From Kiritimatiellia bacterium (GTDB lineage: Bacteria; Verrucomicrobiota; Kiritimatiellia; UBA8416; JABMPJ01), in contig JAOZSS010000113.1 of assembly GCA_029939545.1 (NCBI GenBank), positions 1 through 7,741 of the forward strand: 7,741 nt of DNA, read 5' to 3'. The notes below the pieces were generated by a model. That model did no database searches. It saw nothing but the letters and a program-made list of their open reading frames with translations, and had not been told where the DNA came from. Shown one piece after another: positions 1-6,051 of this stretch. The translations under genes and the position numbers were made by a program. The stretch's first letter is position 1. Every line of letters starts with the position of its first letter.

Positions 1-6
1 CTTCGT

Positions 7-477
7 CTACTTGTACTCCGGCAGCAGATCCTTCTGGGCCTCGAACATTTCGAGGGTCATCGCGCGGATTTCGGAGGGGGTCAGGACGGCGGCGGTGAGC
101 GGATCCAGCATGAGGGCGTGAATCGCCGTGGCAGGATCGGGCCACGTGTACGCGTCGAAGCTAGCCCGGTCGCGGATGACGCTACCTTCATTAAGCGAGA
201 TGGTCTGTGCGTGGTGATGTTCGCCACCGGGAAAGGTGAAGTCCGATGGCAGAATCGTGGCGTAGTCGTAGCCCGCATTCCGAAACGCGATAACCGTCTC
301 TTCGACGCTATCCGGCGCCACGTCCGCACCTGCGGCCAGCTTCGTGTAGAGCGGTCCGTTGTGGAAGAACTCAAACAGAACCGGCCGGTCCGGAACCTCA
401 CGTCGCAGAATCTTTAGCAACTGCTCGAAATCCGGCTCCGACCTGACCGGCCCTGTCCACCATGCGGATGCGCTCAT
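7..477 (-). CDS. Chimeric ORF: URO-D-like N-terminus joined to GH4 C-terminus
   Basis: This 156-residue ORF has two halves that do not belong together. Residues ~15-115 resemble the start of uroporphyrinogen-decarboxylase-superfamily proteins of environmental bacteria: EVPDRPVLFEFF at 27-38, an FRNAGYDYAT segment at 65-74, GGEHHHAQTISLNEG at 84-98 and a YTWPDP segment at 110-115. Such proteins are normally about 330-370 residues. From ~116 the sequence switches to the typical C-terminus of GH4 (MelA/AglA-type) glycosidases: MLDPLTAAVLTPSEI at 123-137, then an acidic helix ending in LLPEYK. The URO-D barrel core and the whole GH4 NAD/Mn-binding and catalytic part are missing, so neither activity is expected. 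The start is supported by AAGGAG (485-490, minus strand) seven bases upstream. The simplest reading is a deletion from within a urod-like gene into a downstream GH4 gene of the same operon; an assembly misjoin is the alternative. The product is probably non-functional. Family assignments are from memory of motifs. Confidence 0.7.
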   Translation of the reverse strand: MSASAWWTGPVRSEPDFEQLLKILRREVPDRPVLFEFFHNGPLYTKLAAGADVAPDSVEETVIAFRNAGYDYATILPSDFTFPGGEHHHAQTISLNEGSVIRDRASFDAYTWPDPATAIHALMLDPLTAAVLTPSEIRAMTLEMFEAQKDLLPEYK

Positions 478-484
478 ACCTATT

Positions 485-490
485 CTCCTT
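485..490 (-). promoter_or_regulatory. Ribosome binding site of the chimeric URO-D/GH4 ORF
   Basis: The minus strand reads AAGGAG here, seven bases before the ATG at 477. This is a near-ideal Shine-Dalgarno sequence. It shows that the 5' end of the truncated gene is original and undamaged. Confidence 0.7.
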
Positions 491-497
491 ATCTAAC

Positions 498-546
498 TGA
501 ACCCAAAGTCATTATCCTCTTTGCGTAGACACCTGTCTTTGGTTCA
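498..546. promoter_or_regulatory. Inverted repeat in the divergent control region, candidate operator
   Basis: TGAACCCAAAG (498-508) and CTTTGGTTCA (537-546) are reverse complements apart from one extra C in the left arm. They are separated by 28 bases. The repeat lies between two divergent starts, next to an AraC-family regulator, with its arms straddling the predicted minus-strand promoter. A role as a binding site for the adjacent regulator is inferred. AraC proteins often bind direct repeats, so another repressor is possible. Confidence 0.4.
511..539 (-). promoter_or_regulatory. Predicted sigma-70-type promoter for the URO-D-like gene
   Basis: On the minus strand a -35 box AAGACA (534-539, 4 of 6 to TTGACA) lies 17 bases from a -10 box GATAAT (511-516, 5 of 6 to TATAAT). 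Transcription would begin near 504 and give a short leader of about 27 bases. The boxes are consensus matches only. The -35 box overlaps the right arm of the inverted repeat at 498-546 and the left arm overlaps the expected start point, as expected of a regulated promoter. Confidence 0.45.
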
Positions 547-585
547 ATCAACAGAGATGTACCTCAATCGCTGATAGGAATTGCC

Positions 586-1536
586 ATGCAAACAGATGAA
601 GGCCTTGTTCCGGGAGTCGACGGAACCGAGCGGATACTTCCATTATTGAGACCATATGCAAGACACTGTGGCAGCGAAACACGGTCAGAGTGGCGCATCG
701 GGGAGCGCTGCCTGCTTGACTATTTGCTTGTCTTTATCGCCTCTGGCCATGGGAAGTTCATGGTGGATGGAGAATGGACAGAAGCCGTAACAGGAGATCT
801 CTTCTGGATTCCTCCCGGCACGCTGCACGCGATGCAGGGAGATGGACCGGCAATGGATCTCGCCTACGTGCACTTTGACCTCCTCTATGATCCGACACGG
901 AGCCACTGGGACTTCACGATTCCGGAAGGAATGATCGACCCCGGAGAACTGCGTCCGTTGCTGCATCCCCCACTGCCACACCCGCGCCTGACCTCGCTCT
1001 GCGGTCGACTGCGCGGACACACCAACGGACGGGTGGGAAGCCTGCTCCAGGACCTCTGTTCTGAAGCTGCCCGGGCTCAGCCTTTCGCCGGACTACACAT
1101 GAGCGGCCTGTTGCTGGAGATCGTGGCAGAGGTGCTGCGAGGACAGATGGCCGAGGACGGTGGATGGACGGGCCATGTGCCCGCGCTCGAACGGGTGGCC
1201 GCCGAACTGTCCCAGCGCTGCGCCGACCCTCTCTCGGTTGCGGAGGTCGCCCGGGCCCACGGGTTCTCCGCCAGCTATCTGCGTGACCTCTTCAGCCGCC
1301 ACTACGGATGCTCGCCGCGGACCTACCTGCGACAGGCGCGCATCCGCAAGGCACGTGGACTCATGGCCGGCACGAACATGACGCTTTCAGAGATTGCCGT
1401 ACAAGTGGGATTCGAGACCGTCCACAGCTTCTCACGCGCCTTCAAAGCCACCGAACACTGCACCCCGACCGCCTACCGACGTGCCGGCCTGCCCGCCACC
1501 CGCGTCCAAGGCCGCCACACGCCCTATGCGCATTGA
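586..1536 (+). CDS. AraC-family transcriptional regulator with N-terminal cupin domain
   Basis: This is a 316-residue regulator, close to the usual ~290-310 for ligand-responsive AraC proteins. Residues ~46-98 form an AraC-binding cupin fold, with a GHGKFMVDG strand pair, GDLFWIPPGTLHAM at 70-83 and a following YVHFD strand; this part normally binds a sugar or related effector. Residues ~200-300 hold the two DNA-binding helix-turn-helix units: LSVAEVARAHGFSASYLRDLF at 216-236, and MTLSEIAVQVGFETVHSFSRAF at 265-286 followed by the family signature P-x-x-Y-R-R at 294-299. The start is backed by AGGAA at 576-580, five bases before the ATG. It is divergent from the URO-D-like gene and 108 bp from it, an arrangement usual for a regulator of that carbohydrate operon. 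The last ~15 residues are a basic tail outside the domain. The effector cannot be deduced. Control of the operon at 3487-7287 is possible but unsupported. Confidence 0.93.
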   Translation: MQTDEGLVPGVDGTERILPLLRPYARHCGSETRSEWRIGERCLLDYLLVFIASGHGKFMVDGEWTEAVTGDLFWIPPGTLHAMQGDGPAMDLAYVHFDLLYDPTRSHWDFTIPEGMIDPGELRPLLHPPLPHPRLTSLCGRLRGHTNGRVGSLLQDLCSEAARAQPFAGLHMSGLLLEIVAEVLRGQMAEDGGWTGHVPALERVAAELSQRCADPLSVAEVARAHGFSASYLRDLFSRHYGCSPRTYLRQARIRKARGLMAGTNMTLSEIAVQVGFETVHSFSRAFKATEHCTPTAYRRAGLPATRVQGRHTPYAH

Positions 1537-1549
1537 TGGAGCACTGCTG

Positions 1550-1617
1550 CCATCCCCTCCGCAACGACAAACGAATACATTTGCCAAGCGCTATGATGAA
1601 GACTGCGGGGAAGATGG
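1550..1617. terminator. Imperfect long-loop inverted repeat between convergent genes
   Basis: Positions 1550-1563 (CCATCCCCTCCGCA) and 1604-1617 (TGCGGGGAAGATGG) can pair at 11 of 14 positions, 12 with one wobble, around a 40-base loop. The repeat sits in the 106-bp gap where the AraC gene and the FHA-PEGA gene converge, where a bidirectional terminator would be expected. There is no clear T-run and the loop is long, so this is weak. I see nothing else in the gap. Confidence 0.2.
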
Positions 1618-1642
1618 AGTGACTCGTTCTATTGCGTCTGTT

Positions 1643-3007
1643 TCATTCCTGCTTGATGGCCTCACGCGAGATGATGTCCTTGGCCTCAATCGACTTGATA
1701 ACGCCGGGGCGAATCTCGAGGCGGACCTTGCCACCCACATCCTCATCGAGGAACACGCCTTTGAATACGCCCTGCCGACTCATGATCTCGGTGTCCGGAA
1801 CAAAAAGGCGTTTCAGACTCTCCTGTAGCAGCGTGGTTTCCTGCTCCTTGACGGTCACCATCACAGTCTTTTCGAAATAACCCTCACAAACTAGCTGGAC
1901 CTTGCGCTCGCCTACCTCAACCGAGTCGATCTTCAGCGGTCCAGAGGTGTGCGATCCATCGTGGCCATCCTTCGCCGGGGTTATCCCACGTTCTTCGCCG
2001 TCGACCAACACCCTGACACCGTGCGGATAGGTGGCGACCTCAAGAACTCCCGCGTTGCTCACCAACCGCAGTTCTTCGGCGTGTCTCTGTGCAAGAGAAA
2101 GAGCTACCGGCCGGCTCAGCGAGTCAAAGCCCTCCTTCTCTGCACGGAGAAGGTATGTGCCCGGAGCCAGCGAGACAAGCGTCACAGGAGCTATGCCCTT
2201 GAACCCGCCGTCGAGATAAACCCGCGCCCCGGGCGGAATGGACACCACATCGAGTGTGGCAGGTACCTCTTCGAGTACAGCGACAATCGATTCGGTCTGC
2301 CCGGCCGCAAGATCAACCGTGCGTCGGAAAGAGCGGTAGCCATAGAACGAAATCTCCAGTTCGCTCTCGCCCGCAGGAAGGTCCTCGATCGTGCATGGCG
2401 TACTCTCCTTCGCCACACCGTCGAGAATCACCGTGGCACCCTGTGGCGTAGAGTCGATCTCTAACGTGACAAGCCCGGATGCATCACGACGGGTTGACAC
2501 GGGAAGCAACTTGGACACCTTCTCGCGCGCGCTGGCCATAAGAATCTTGGACTGCCTGGGCTGCCAGACAGCCAAGCCGATGAGTATGACCACAGTGACA
2601 AGCAGGAGCGTCAGCAGAACCGCAAGACTGCTGGGGTGCCGTGCGACAGGCTCGGGCTGAAAGCCAGCGCTAACACCTCGCACTGGTTCAGGGGCGACAG
2701 AGCCCTCCGATGTATTGGTCACGACGCGCAGGATTGTATCGCCCAGCAGAATGCGGTCGCCCACATGCAGGAGCGCCTCGCGGATCGGCTTGTCGTTAAC
2801 CAGTGTCTCGTTCGAGCTGCCCAGGTCGGAGAGACAGAGAATGTTGTCCTTGAACCCCACCCGACAGTGGTGGCGCGACATGAGCGGATCAACAATAACC
2901 AGGTCGTTTTTGGAGGAACGTCCCACCCGTGCACCTGCGGCAGGAATAGTAAGCGACCGACCGCGTTCGGGCCCCGCTTCGATAATAAGATGTATGTTTT
3001 CGCTCAT
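1643..3007 (-). CDS. Membrane-anchored FHA domain protein with three PEGA repeats
   Basis: The 454-residue protein has a clear domain order. Residues ~5-97 are a forkhead-associated (phosphothreonine-binding) domain with GRSSKNDL at 29-36, SRHH at 44-47 and SSNETLVND at 64-72, where the usual N-G-T is N-E-T. A Pro/Val-rich linker leads to one hydrophobic helix at about 127-149 (LLTLLLVTVVILIGLAV), flanked by Arg/Lys on its C-terminal side. Three PEGA-type beta repeats follow: ~178-246 (TPQGATVILDG), ~250-317 (IPPGARVYLDG) and ~319-400 (YPHGVRVLVDG). The third carries an extra His/Gly/Asp-rich loop at ~345-357. A C-terminal ~50-residue tail has no recognised domain. FHA domains read Ser/Thr-kinase phosphorylation inside the cell, and PEGA repeats are usually extracytoplasmic and thought to bind surface components. 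The protein may therefore link the envelope to phospho-signalling. The second face of the membrane is inferred. No kinase is in the window. The start is fixed by the FHA domain beginning at residue 5; its Shine-Dalgarno is weak. Confidence 0.9.
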   Translation of the reverse strand: MSENIHLIIEAGPERGRSLTIPAAGARVGRSSKNDLVIVDPLMSRHHCRVGFKDNILCLSDLGSSNETLVNDKPIREALLHVGDRILLGDTILRVVTNTSEGSVAPEPVRGVSAGFQPEPVARHPSSLAVLLTLLLVTVVILIGLAVWQPRQSKILMASAREKVSKLLPVSTRRDASGLVTLEIDSTPQGATVILDGVAKESTPCTIEDLPAGESELEISFYGYRSFRRTVDLAAGQTESIVAVLEEVPATLDVVSIPPGARVYLDGGFKGIAPVTLVSLAPGTYLLRAEKEGFDSLSRPVALSLAQRHAEELRLVSNAGVLEVATYPHGVRVLVDGEERGITPAKDGHDGSHTSGPLKIDSVEVGERKVQLVCEGYFEKTVMVTVKEQETTLLQESLKRLFVPDTEIMSRQGVFKGVFLDEDVGGKVRLEIRPGVIKSIEAKDIISREAIKQE

Positions 3008-3022
3008 GCCAATGTGGCCCGC

Positions 3023-3051
3023 ATCATAGAGAAAATATCACGAAGCTTCAA
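3023..3051 (-). promoter_or_regulatory. Predicted promoter of the FHA-PEGA gene with very short leader
   Basis: On the minus strand TTGAAG (3046-3051) and TATGAT (3023-3028) are spaced by exactly 17 bases (4/6 and 5/6 to the sigma-70 consensus). The start point would fall near 3016, leaving only about 8-10 bases before the ATG at 3007. No good Shine-Dalgarno is present between them, which fits a nearly leaderless transcript. This is a consensus match without experimental support. Confidence 0.5.
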
Positions 3052-3149
3052 GGGGCATCCGGACTTTCTTTCTTGGTATAGCTCCTTAAATCTTGATTCT
3101 TTGAGGAAATGAGTCGAACCATTTGATCTGGGTATTGTGTGATAGCCAC

Positions 3150-3175
3150 GGTTGAGGTTCAAAGGTTGAGAGAGG
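3150..3175. repeat. Short heptamer repeat, GGTTGAG type
   Basis: GGTTGAG (3150-3156), GTTCAAA (3157-3163) and GGTTGAG (3164-3170) follow one another in exact 7-base register and end with AGAGG (3171-3175). The outer units are identical. The same layout, 7-base units starting with GG and closing with AGAGG, recurs with another unit at 4854-4886. The function is unknown. Confidence 0.5.
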
Positions 3176-3230
3176 CGACTAAGCGAGGCTCCGATGGCAG
3201 ATTTTCAACCTGCATTCGGCAGTTGAGAAA

Positions 3231-3260
3231 CTACGAAATACACGAAAAGCGCAAAAGAGA
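3231..3260. repeat. Degenerate ACGAAA-type intergenic repeat
   Basis: CTACGAAATA, CACGAAAAG and CGCAAAAGAGA follow one another as decaying copies of an (N)ACGAAA(N) unit. Similar runs of ACGAAA units occur between genes in many environmental genomes, from general recollection. It lies in the non-coding stretch 3008-3486, roughly 230-255 bp before the aminotransferase start. The function is unknown. Confidence 0.4.
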
Positions 3261-3416
3261 CGGGGGATAGGGTACGTCTGAAAGGAAGACAACCACCCTC
3301 AGAAAACCCCTGTAAACATTAACTTTCTTGAAAACACCATTTCGAGGGGTGGCGGTTTGCTCAGACCTCTACAAAGAATCAAAATCTATACAAGCGTCGA
3401 AGGACCCCTTTTGCTC

Positions 3417-3445
3417 TTGTATGTGCGAATCAAACAGAGTAGAAC
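3417..3445 (+). promoter_or_regulatory. Weak candidate promoter for the aminotransferase operon
   Basis: TTGTAT (3417-3422) and TAGAAC (3440-3445) are 17 bases apart, with 4 of 6 matches each. This would start transcription about 35 bases before the ATG at 3487. It is the best pair I can see just upstream, but such matches are common by chance in this AT-richer leader. The real promoter could lie anywhere between 3110 and 3450. Confidence 0.2.
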
Positions 3446-3473
3446 ATATACCTACATCAAAAAGAACACGACT

Positions 3474-3480
3474 AAGGAGG
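3474..3480 (+). promoter_or_regulatory. Strong ribosome binding site that fixes the aminotransferase start
   Basis: AAGGAGG lies six bases before ATG 3487 and is essentially a full anti-16S match. The reading frame stays open upstream to a TTG at 3328, but the extra 53 residues are low-complexity, Lys/Arg/Ser/Cys-rich and unlike the family. The ATG at 3487 is therefore the start. Confidence 0.9.
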
Positions 3481-3486
3481 GCGCTA

Positions 3487-4851
3487 ATGACGGATAACAC
3501 CTACTGGGCACACGTGGATCTCGACAAGATTCCTAACATGAAGACGGAAGCACCGGGACCTCAGTCGAAGGCCTGGCACGAGCGCTGTACGACCTACTTC
3601 AAGGGGTTGAGCGGGCAAGTGAAGCTGTTCCCTGTGGCTTTCGAGTCGGGCTACGGCTGCGTGCTGCGGGACGTGGACGGGAACGAGTACATCGATTTCT
3701 CGTCGGGTATCTACGTCACCACGCTGGGGCACTGTCATCCCAAGGTGACTGAGGCAATACAGAAGGCGGCTGGCCAGCTCCAGAATGCGCACGACTTTAC
3801 GACGCCTATCAAAACGAAGCTGGTGGAGAAGCTGGCGGAGATCTTGCCGGGCGATCTGTCCGGATTTCAGTTCTACGATTCCGGCACCACGGCTGTTGAG
3901 GCGGGGCAGCGTGTACTGCGCGCCGCAACGGGTAAGCACGAGATGATCTCATGCTTCTATGACTACCACGGCAAGACGTACGGTGGTGTTTCATTGGGTC
4001 ATATCCGTTCCACGGTTTATGGCCCCACGCGAGCACCCGGCTGCCATATGGTTCCGCGTCCGGATATGTATCGTCCCATGTGGACGAAAGAGGACGGCAC
4101 GATCGATACCGATGCCTACATCGCCTTCTACGAGGAGTATCTCGACAAGGGCACGGCCGGACAGGTCGCCGGATTTGTCCTGGAGCCGATCCAGGGCTGG
4201 GGTGGCTCGGTGATGCCACCGGATGATTTCTTCCCGAAGATGCGCACCCTCTGCGACAAGCATGGCATCCTGCTGATGATCGACGAGGTCCTCACCAGTA
4301 TGGCCCGCACCGGTAAATATCTCTGCATGGAGCACTGGGACGTGGTGCCCGACATCGTCACGATGGGCAAGGGCTTCGGCAACGGCTTCCCTGTGACCTG
4401 TGTGGCAGTGCGCGAGCCGTACAAGGAGAGTTTTGAGAGCATATCGGCCTCCAGCAGTTATGGCGGCAATCCCATGGCTTGTGCCGCGGCGCTAGCTAGC
4501 ATCGAAGCTATTGAAGAAGAGAATCTGCTCGAGCACTCGACGCATCTCGGCGAACTGGCAATGACGCGAATGGAGAAGATGAAGGCTGAGCACCCCATCG
4601 TAGGCGACGTGCGCGCCAAGGGCTGCCTGATGGGCATCGAGTTGGTCAAGGACAAGGCCACAAAAGAGCCGTTCGATGAGGCTGGGAAGCTCGTTTACCA
4701 GAAGGCCTTTGCCAAGGGATTGGCTTGGATCCCGGCGGGTCACATCCTGCGTATGAGTCCGCCGGTGGTCATGGAGGATGACGTCCTTCTCAAAGGGCTC
4801 GACATGATTGACGACGCCATCGGCGAGACGGAGAAAGAACTGGGATACTGA
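3487..4851 (+). CDS. Class III (fold type I) PLP-dependent aminotransferase
   Basis: The 454-residue protein matches the ~420-460 of class III aminotransferases (GABA, ornithine and taurine-pyruvate aminotransferase relatives). Such enzymes move an amino group between an amine and a keto or aldehyde compound in the cytoplasm. Visible landmarks are the N-terminal DVDGNEYIDFSSGI at 62-75, GHCHPKV at 81-87, the cofactor-phosphate region DSGTTAVEAG at 131-140, YHGKT at 160-164, EPIQGWGG at 233-240, the pyridine-N-binding Asp266 in MIDEVLTS, and Lys295 in TMGKGFGNGFP as the Schiff-base lysine. Several motifs depart from the textbook forms: D-S-G-T-T for N-S-G-T/S-E, Q-G-W-G-G for Q-G-E-G-G, and D-E-V-L-T-S for D-E-V-Q-T-G. 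This points to an uncharacterised subfamily rather than a true GabT or ArgD. It heads an operon, with the next start 35 bp downstream. The substrate is not deducible; a ketosugar or a polyol-derived ketone is inferred from the neighbours. Confidence 0.9.
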   Translation: MTDNTYWAHVDLDKIPNMKTEAPGPQSKAWHERCTTYFKGLSGQVKLFPVAFESGYGCVLRDVDGNEYIDFSSGIYVTTLGHCHPKVTEAIQKAAGQLQNAHDFTTPIKTKLVEKLAEILPGDLSGFQFYDSGTTAVEAGQRVLRAATGKHEMISCFYDYHGKTYGGVSLGHIRSTVYGPTRAPGCHMVPRPDMYRPMWTKEDGTIDTDAYIAFYEEYLDKGTAGQVAGFVLEPIQGWGGSVMPPDDFFPKMRTLCDKHGILLMIDEVLTSMARTGKYLCMEHWDVVPDIVTMGKGFGNGFPVTCVAVREPYKESFESISASSSYGGNPMACAAALASIEAIEEENLLEHSTHLGELAMTRMEKMKAEHPIVGDVRAKGCLMGIELVKDKATKEPFDEAGKLVYQKAFAKGLAWIPAGHILRMSPPVVMEDDVLLKGLDMIDDAIGETEKELGY

Positions 4852-4853
4852 CC

Positions 4854-4886
4854 GGAAGTCGGAGGTCGGAAGTCGGAGGTCAGAGG
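4854..4886. repeat. Four tandem GGARGTC heptamers carrying a ribosome binding site
   Basis: GGAAGTC (4854-4860), GGAGGTC (4861-4867), GGAAGTC (4868-4874) and GGAGGTC (4875-4881) are followed by AGAGG (4882-4886) and then ATG. The alternating A/G makes a 14-bp unit present twice. The array fills almost the whole gap between two operon genes. Its last copy gives the GGAGGT Shine-Dalgarno, six bases before the start of the Gfo/Idh gene, and the second copy is an identical decoy. This is seen directly in the sequence. Confidence 0.85.
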
Positions 4887-6032
4887 ATGAGAACGGTTAA
4901 GTTTGGGATTATTGGTTGCGGGTTGATGGGGCGGGAGTTTGCCAGTGCGGTGGCGCGCTGGTGTCATCTGTCTGAGATGGACGTGAAACCGGAGATCGTG
5001 GCGGTTTGCGATGCGAATGCAGACATCCTGACGTGGTATACGGAGAACTTCGCCACGATCAGGCAGGTCACCTCCAACTACGAGGAGTTGCTGCTGAACG
5101 ATGAGGTGGAGGCGGTCTACATTGCCGTACCGCACAACCTGCACCAGACGTTCTACTGTGCGGCCATCGAGGCAGGGAAGCACCTGCTGGGTGAGAAGCC
5201 GTTCGGGATCGATAAAGCAGCCAATGACGCCATCATGGCCTGCATCGCGGCACATCCTGATGTCTTTGTGCGCTGTAGCTCGGAGTCACCGTTCTTCCCT
5301 GCGATGCAGCGTATAGGGGCCATGATTGAGACCGATGCGTTCGGCCGCATCATTGAAGTCAACAGCGGGTTCCTGCATTGCAGTGATATGGACGTGAGCA
5401 AGCCGATAAACTGGAAGCGCAAGCTCGCGTTCAACGGCGAGTACGGCTGCATGGGCGACCTCGGGATGCACGCCTGTCATATGCCATTCCGGGCCGGTTG
5501 GCTCCCCAGGGACGTGCGCGCCGTGCTATCCGATATCGTGCCGGAACGCCCTGATGGTAAGGGCGGTATGGCACCTTGCGAAACGTGGGACAACGCGACC
5601 CTATGCTGCACGGCTGAAGATGGCGATGGCCACCCGTTCCCGATGACGATCAAGACGCAACGCATTGCGCCGGGGCACAAGAACACCTGGTACCTCGAGA
5701 TCCTCGGCACACAGGGCTCGGCCCGCTGGAGCAGCAAGCAGATCAACACGCTGGAGGTCATGCAGTACACCGGCGGTGAACAGGCGTGGCAGGTGATCGA
5801 TATGGGGCACGAGATGGCATTCAAATCCATTACGGGCGGAATCTTTGAAGCCGGATTCTCTGATTCTATTCTTCAGATGTGGGCCGCATTCCTGTATGAA
5901 CTGGAGCATGGTAACCCGCCGAGTCGTTTTTCCGGCTGTGTGACACCGGAAGAAGCGGCTCTGAGCCACCGTCTCTTTACGGCGGCTTTGACGTCCCAGA
6001 GATGCAATACTACTGAGCAGGTAGTGGTGTAA
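4887..6032 (+). CDS. Gfo/Idh/MocA-family NAD(P)-dependent oxidoreductase
   Basis: The 381-residue protein has the length and two-domain plan of the family. An N-terminal Rossmann domain (1-~125) has the dinucleotide motif GIIGCGLMG at 7-15, an acidic end to the second strand (VAVCDAN, 38-44), AVYIAVPHNLH at 76-86 and the catalytic-lysine motif GEKP at 102-105 (Lys104). The C-terminal alpha/beta domain (~126-370) has FGRIIEVNSGF at 152-162 and the G-x-x-G-D-x-G-x-H motif with Asp191 and His195, the usual acid/base and substrate-binding residues. Known members oxidise or reduce a sugar, inositol or sugar-acid hydroxyl/keto group using NAD(P). An N-terminal insertion (~25-35) lengthens the first helix. 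The start follows GGAGGT in the heptamer repeat. It lies 35 bp after the aminotransferase and 19 bp before the polyol dehydrogenase, so co-transcription is likely. It could make the ketone used by the transaminase. The substrate is unknown. Confidence 0.92.
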   Translation: MRTVKFGIIGCGLMGREFASAVARWCHLSEMDVKPEIVAVCDANADILTWYTENFATIRQVTSNYEELLLNDEVEAVYIAVPHNLHQTFYCAAIEAGKHLLGEKPFGIDKAANDAIMACIAAHPDVFVRCSSESPFFPAMQRIGAMIETDAFGRIIEVNSGFLHCSDMDVSKPINWKRKLAFNGEYGCMGDLGMHACHMPFRAGWLPRDVRAVLSDIVPERPDGKGGMAPCETWDNATLCCTAEDGDGHPFPMTIKTQRIAPGHKNTWYLEILGTQGSARWSSKQINTLEVMQYTGGEQAWQVIDMGHEMAFKSITGGIFEAGFSDSILQMWAAFLYELEHGNPPSRFSGCVTPEEAALSHRLFTAALTSQRCNTTEQVVV

Positions 6033-6051
6033 CTCGTGACGGGAGATCGGA

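Larger units (their letters stand above)
3008..3486. other. 479-bp intergenic region between divergent FHA-PEGA gene and aminotransferase operon
   Basis: It contains the FHA-gene promoter at its left end, the GGTTGAG heptamers, the ACGAAA-type repeat and the strong ribosome binding site at 3474-3480. The last ~170 bases are AT-richer than the flanking genes. An AGGGGT (3345-3350) could pair with ACCCCT (3404-3409) at long range in the leader, but I see no recognisable riboswitch, tRNA or small RNA. No credible small ORF was found on either strand. Confidence 0.6.

Noticed and set aside
1394..1828. 144-codon plus frame across the AraC/FHA junction
   Set aside because: It overlaps the ends of two well-supported genes in shadow frames and has no family-like motif.
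1949..2464. 171-codon plus frame opposite the PEGA repeats
   Set aside because: It is antisense to the FHA-PEGA gene, whose three repeats are evident; it is Arg-rich with no recognisable domain.
3150..3260. CRISPR array
   Set aside because: The repeats are only 7 bases and contiguous, with no spacers and no cas gene nearby.
3345..3409. Possible riboswitch or attenuator in the aminotransferase leader (AGGGGT pairing with ACCCCT)
   Set aside because: Only a six-pair long-range match, no conserved aptamer features and no alternative terminator hairpin visible.
3328..3486. 53-residue N-terminal extension of the aminotransferase from a TTG start
   Set aside because: The AAGGAGG at 3474-3480 directly precedes ATG 3487, the extension has no family-like sequence, and the TTG has no good ribosome binding site.
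4740..5255. 171-codon antisense frame over the aminotransferase/Gfo-Idh junction
   Set aside because: It spans two real genes. Its Pro/Thr/Ser-rich middle is simply the GGARGTC heptamer array read backwards.
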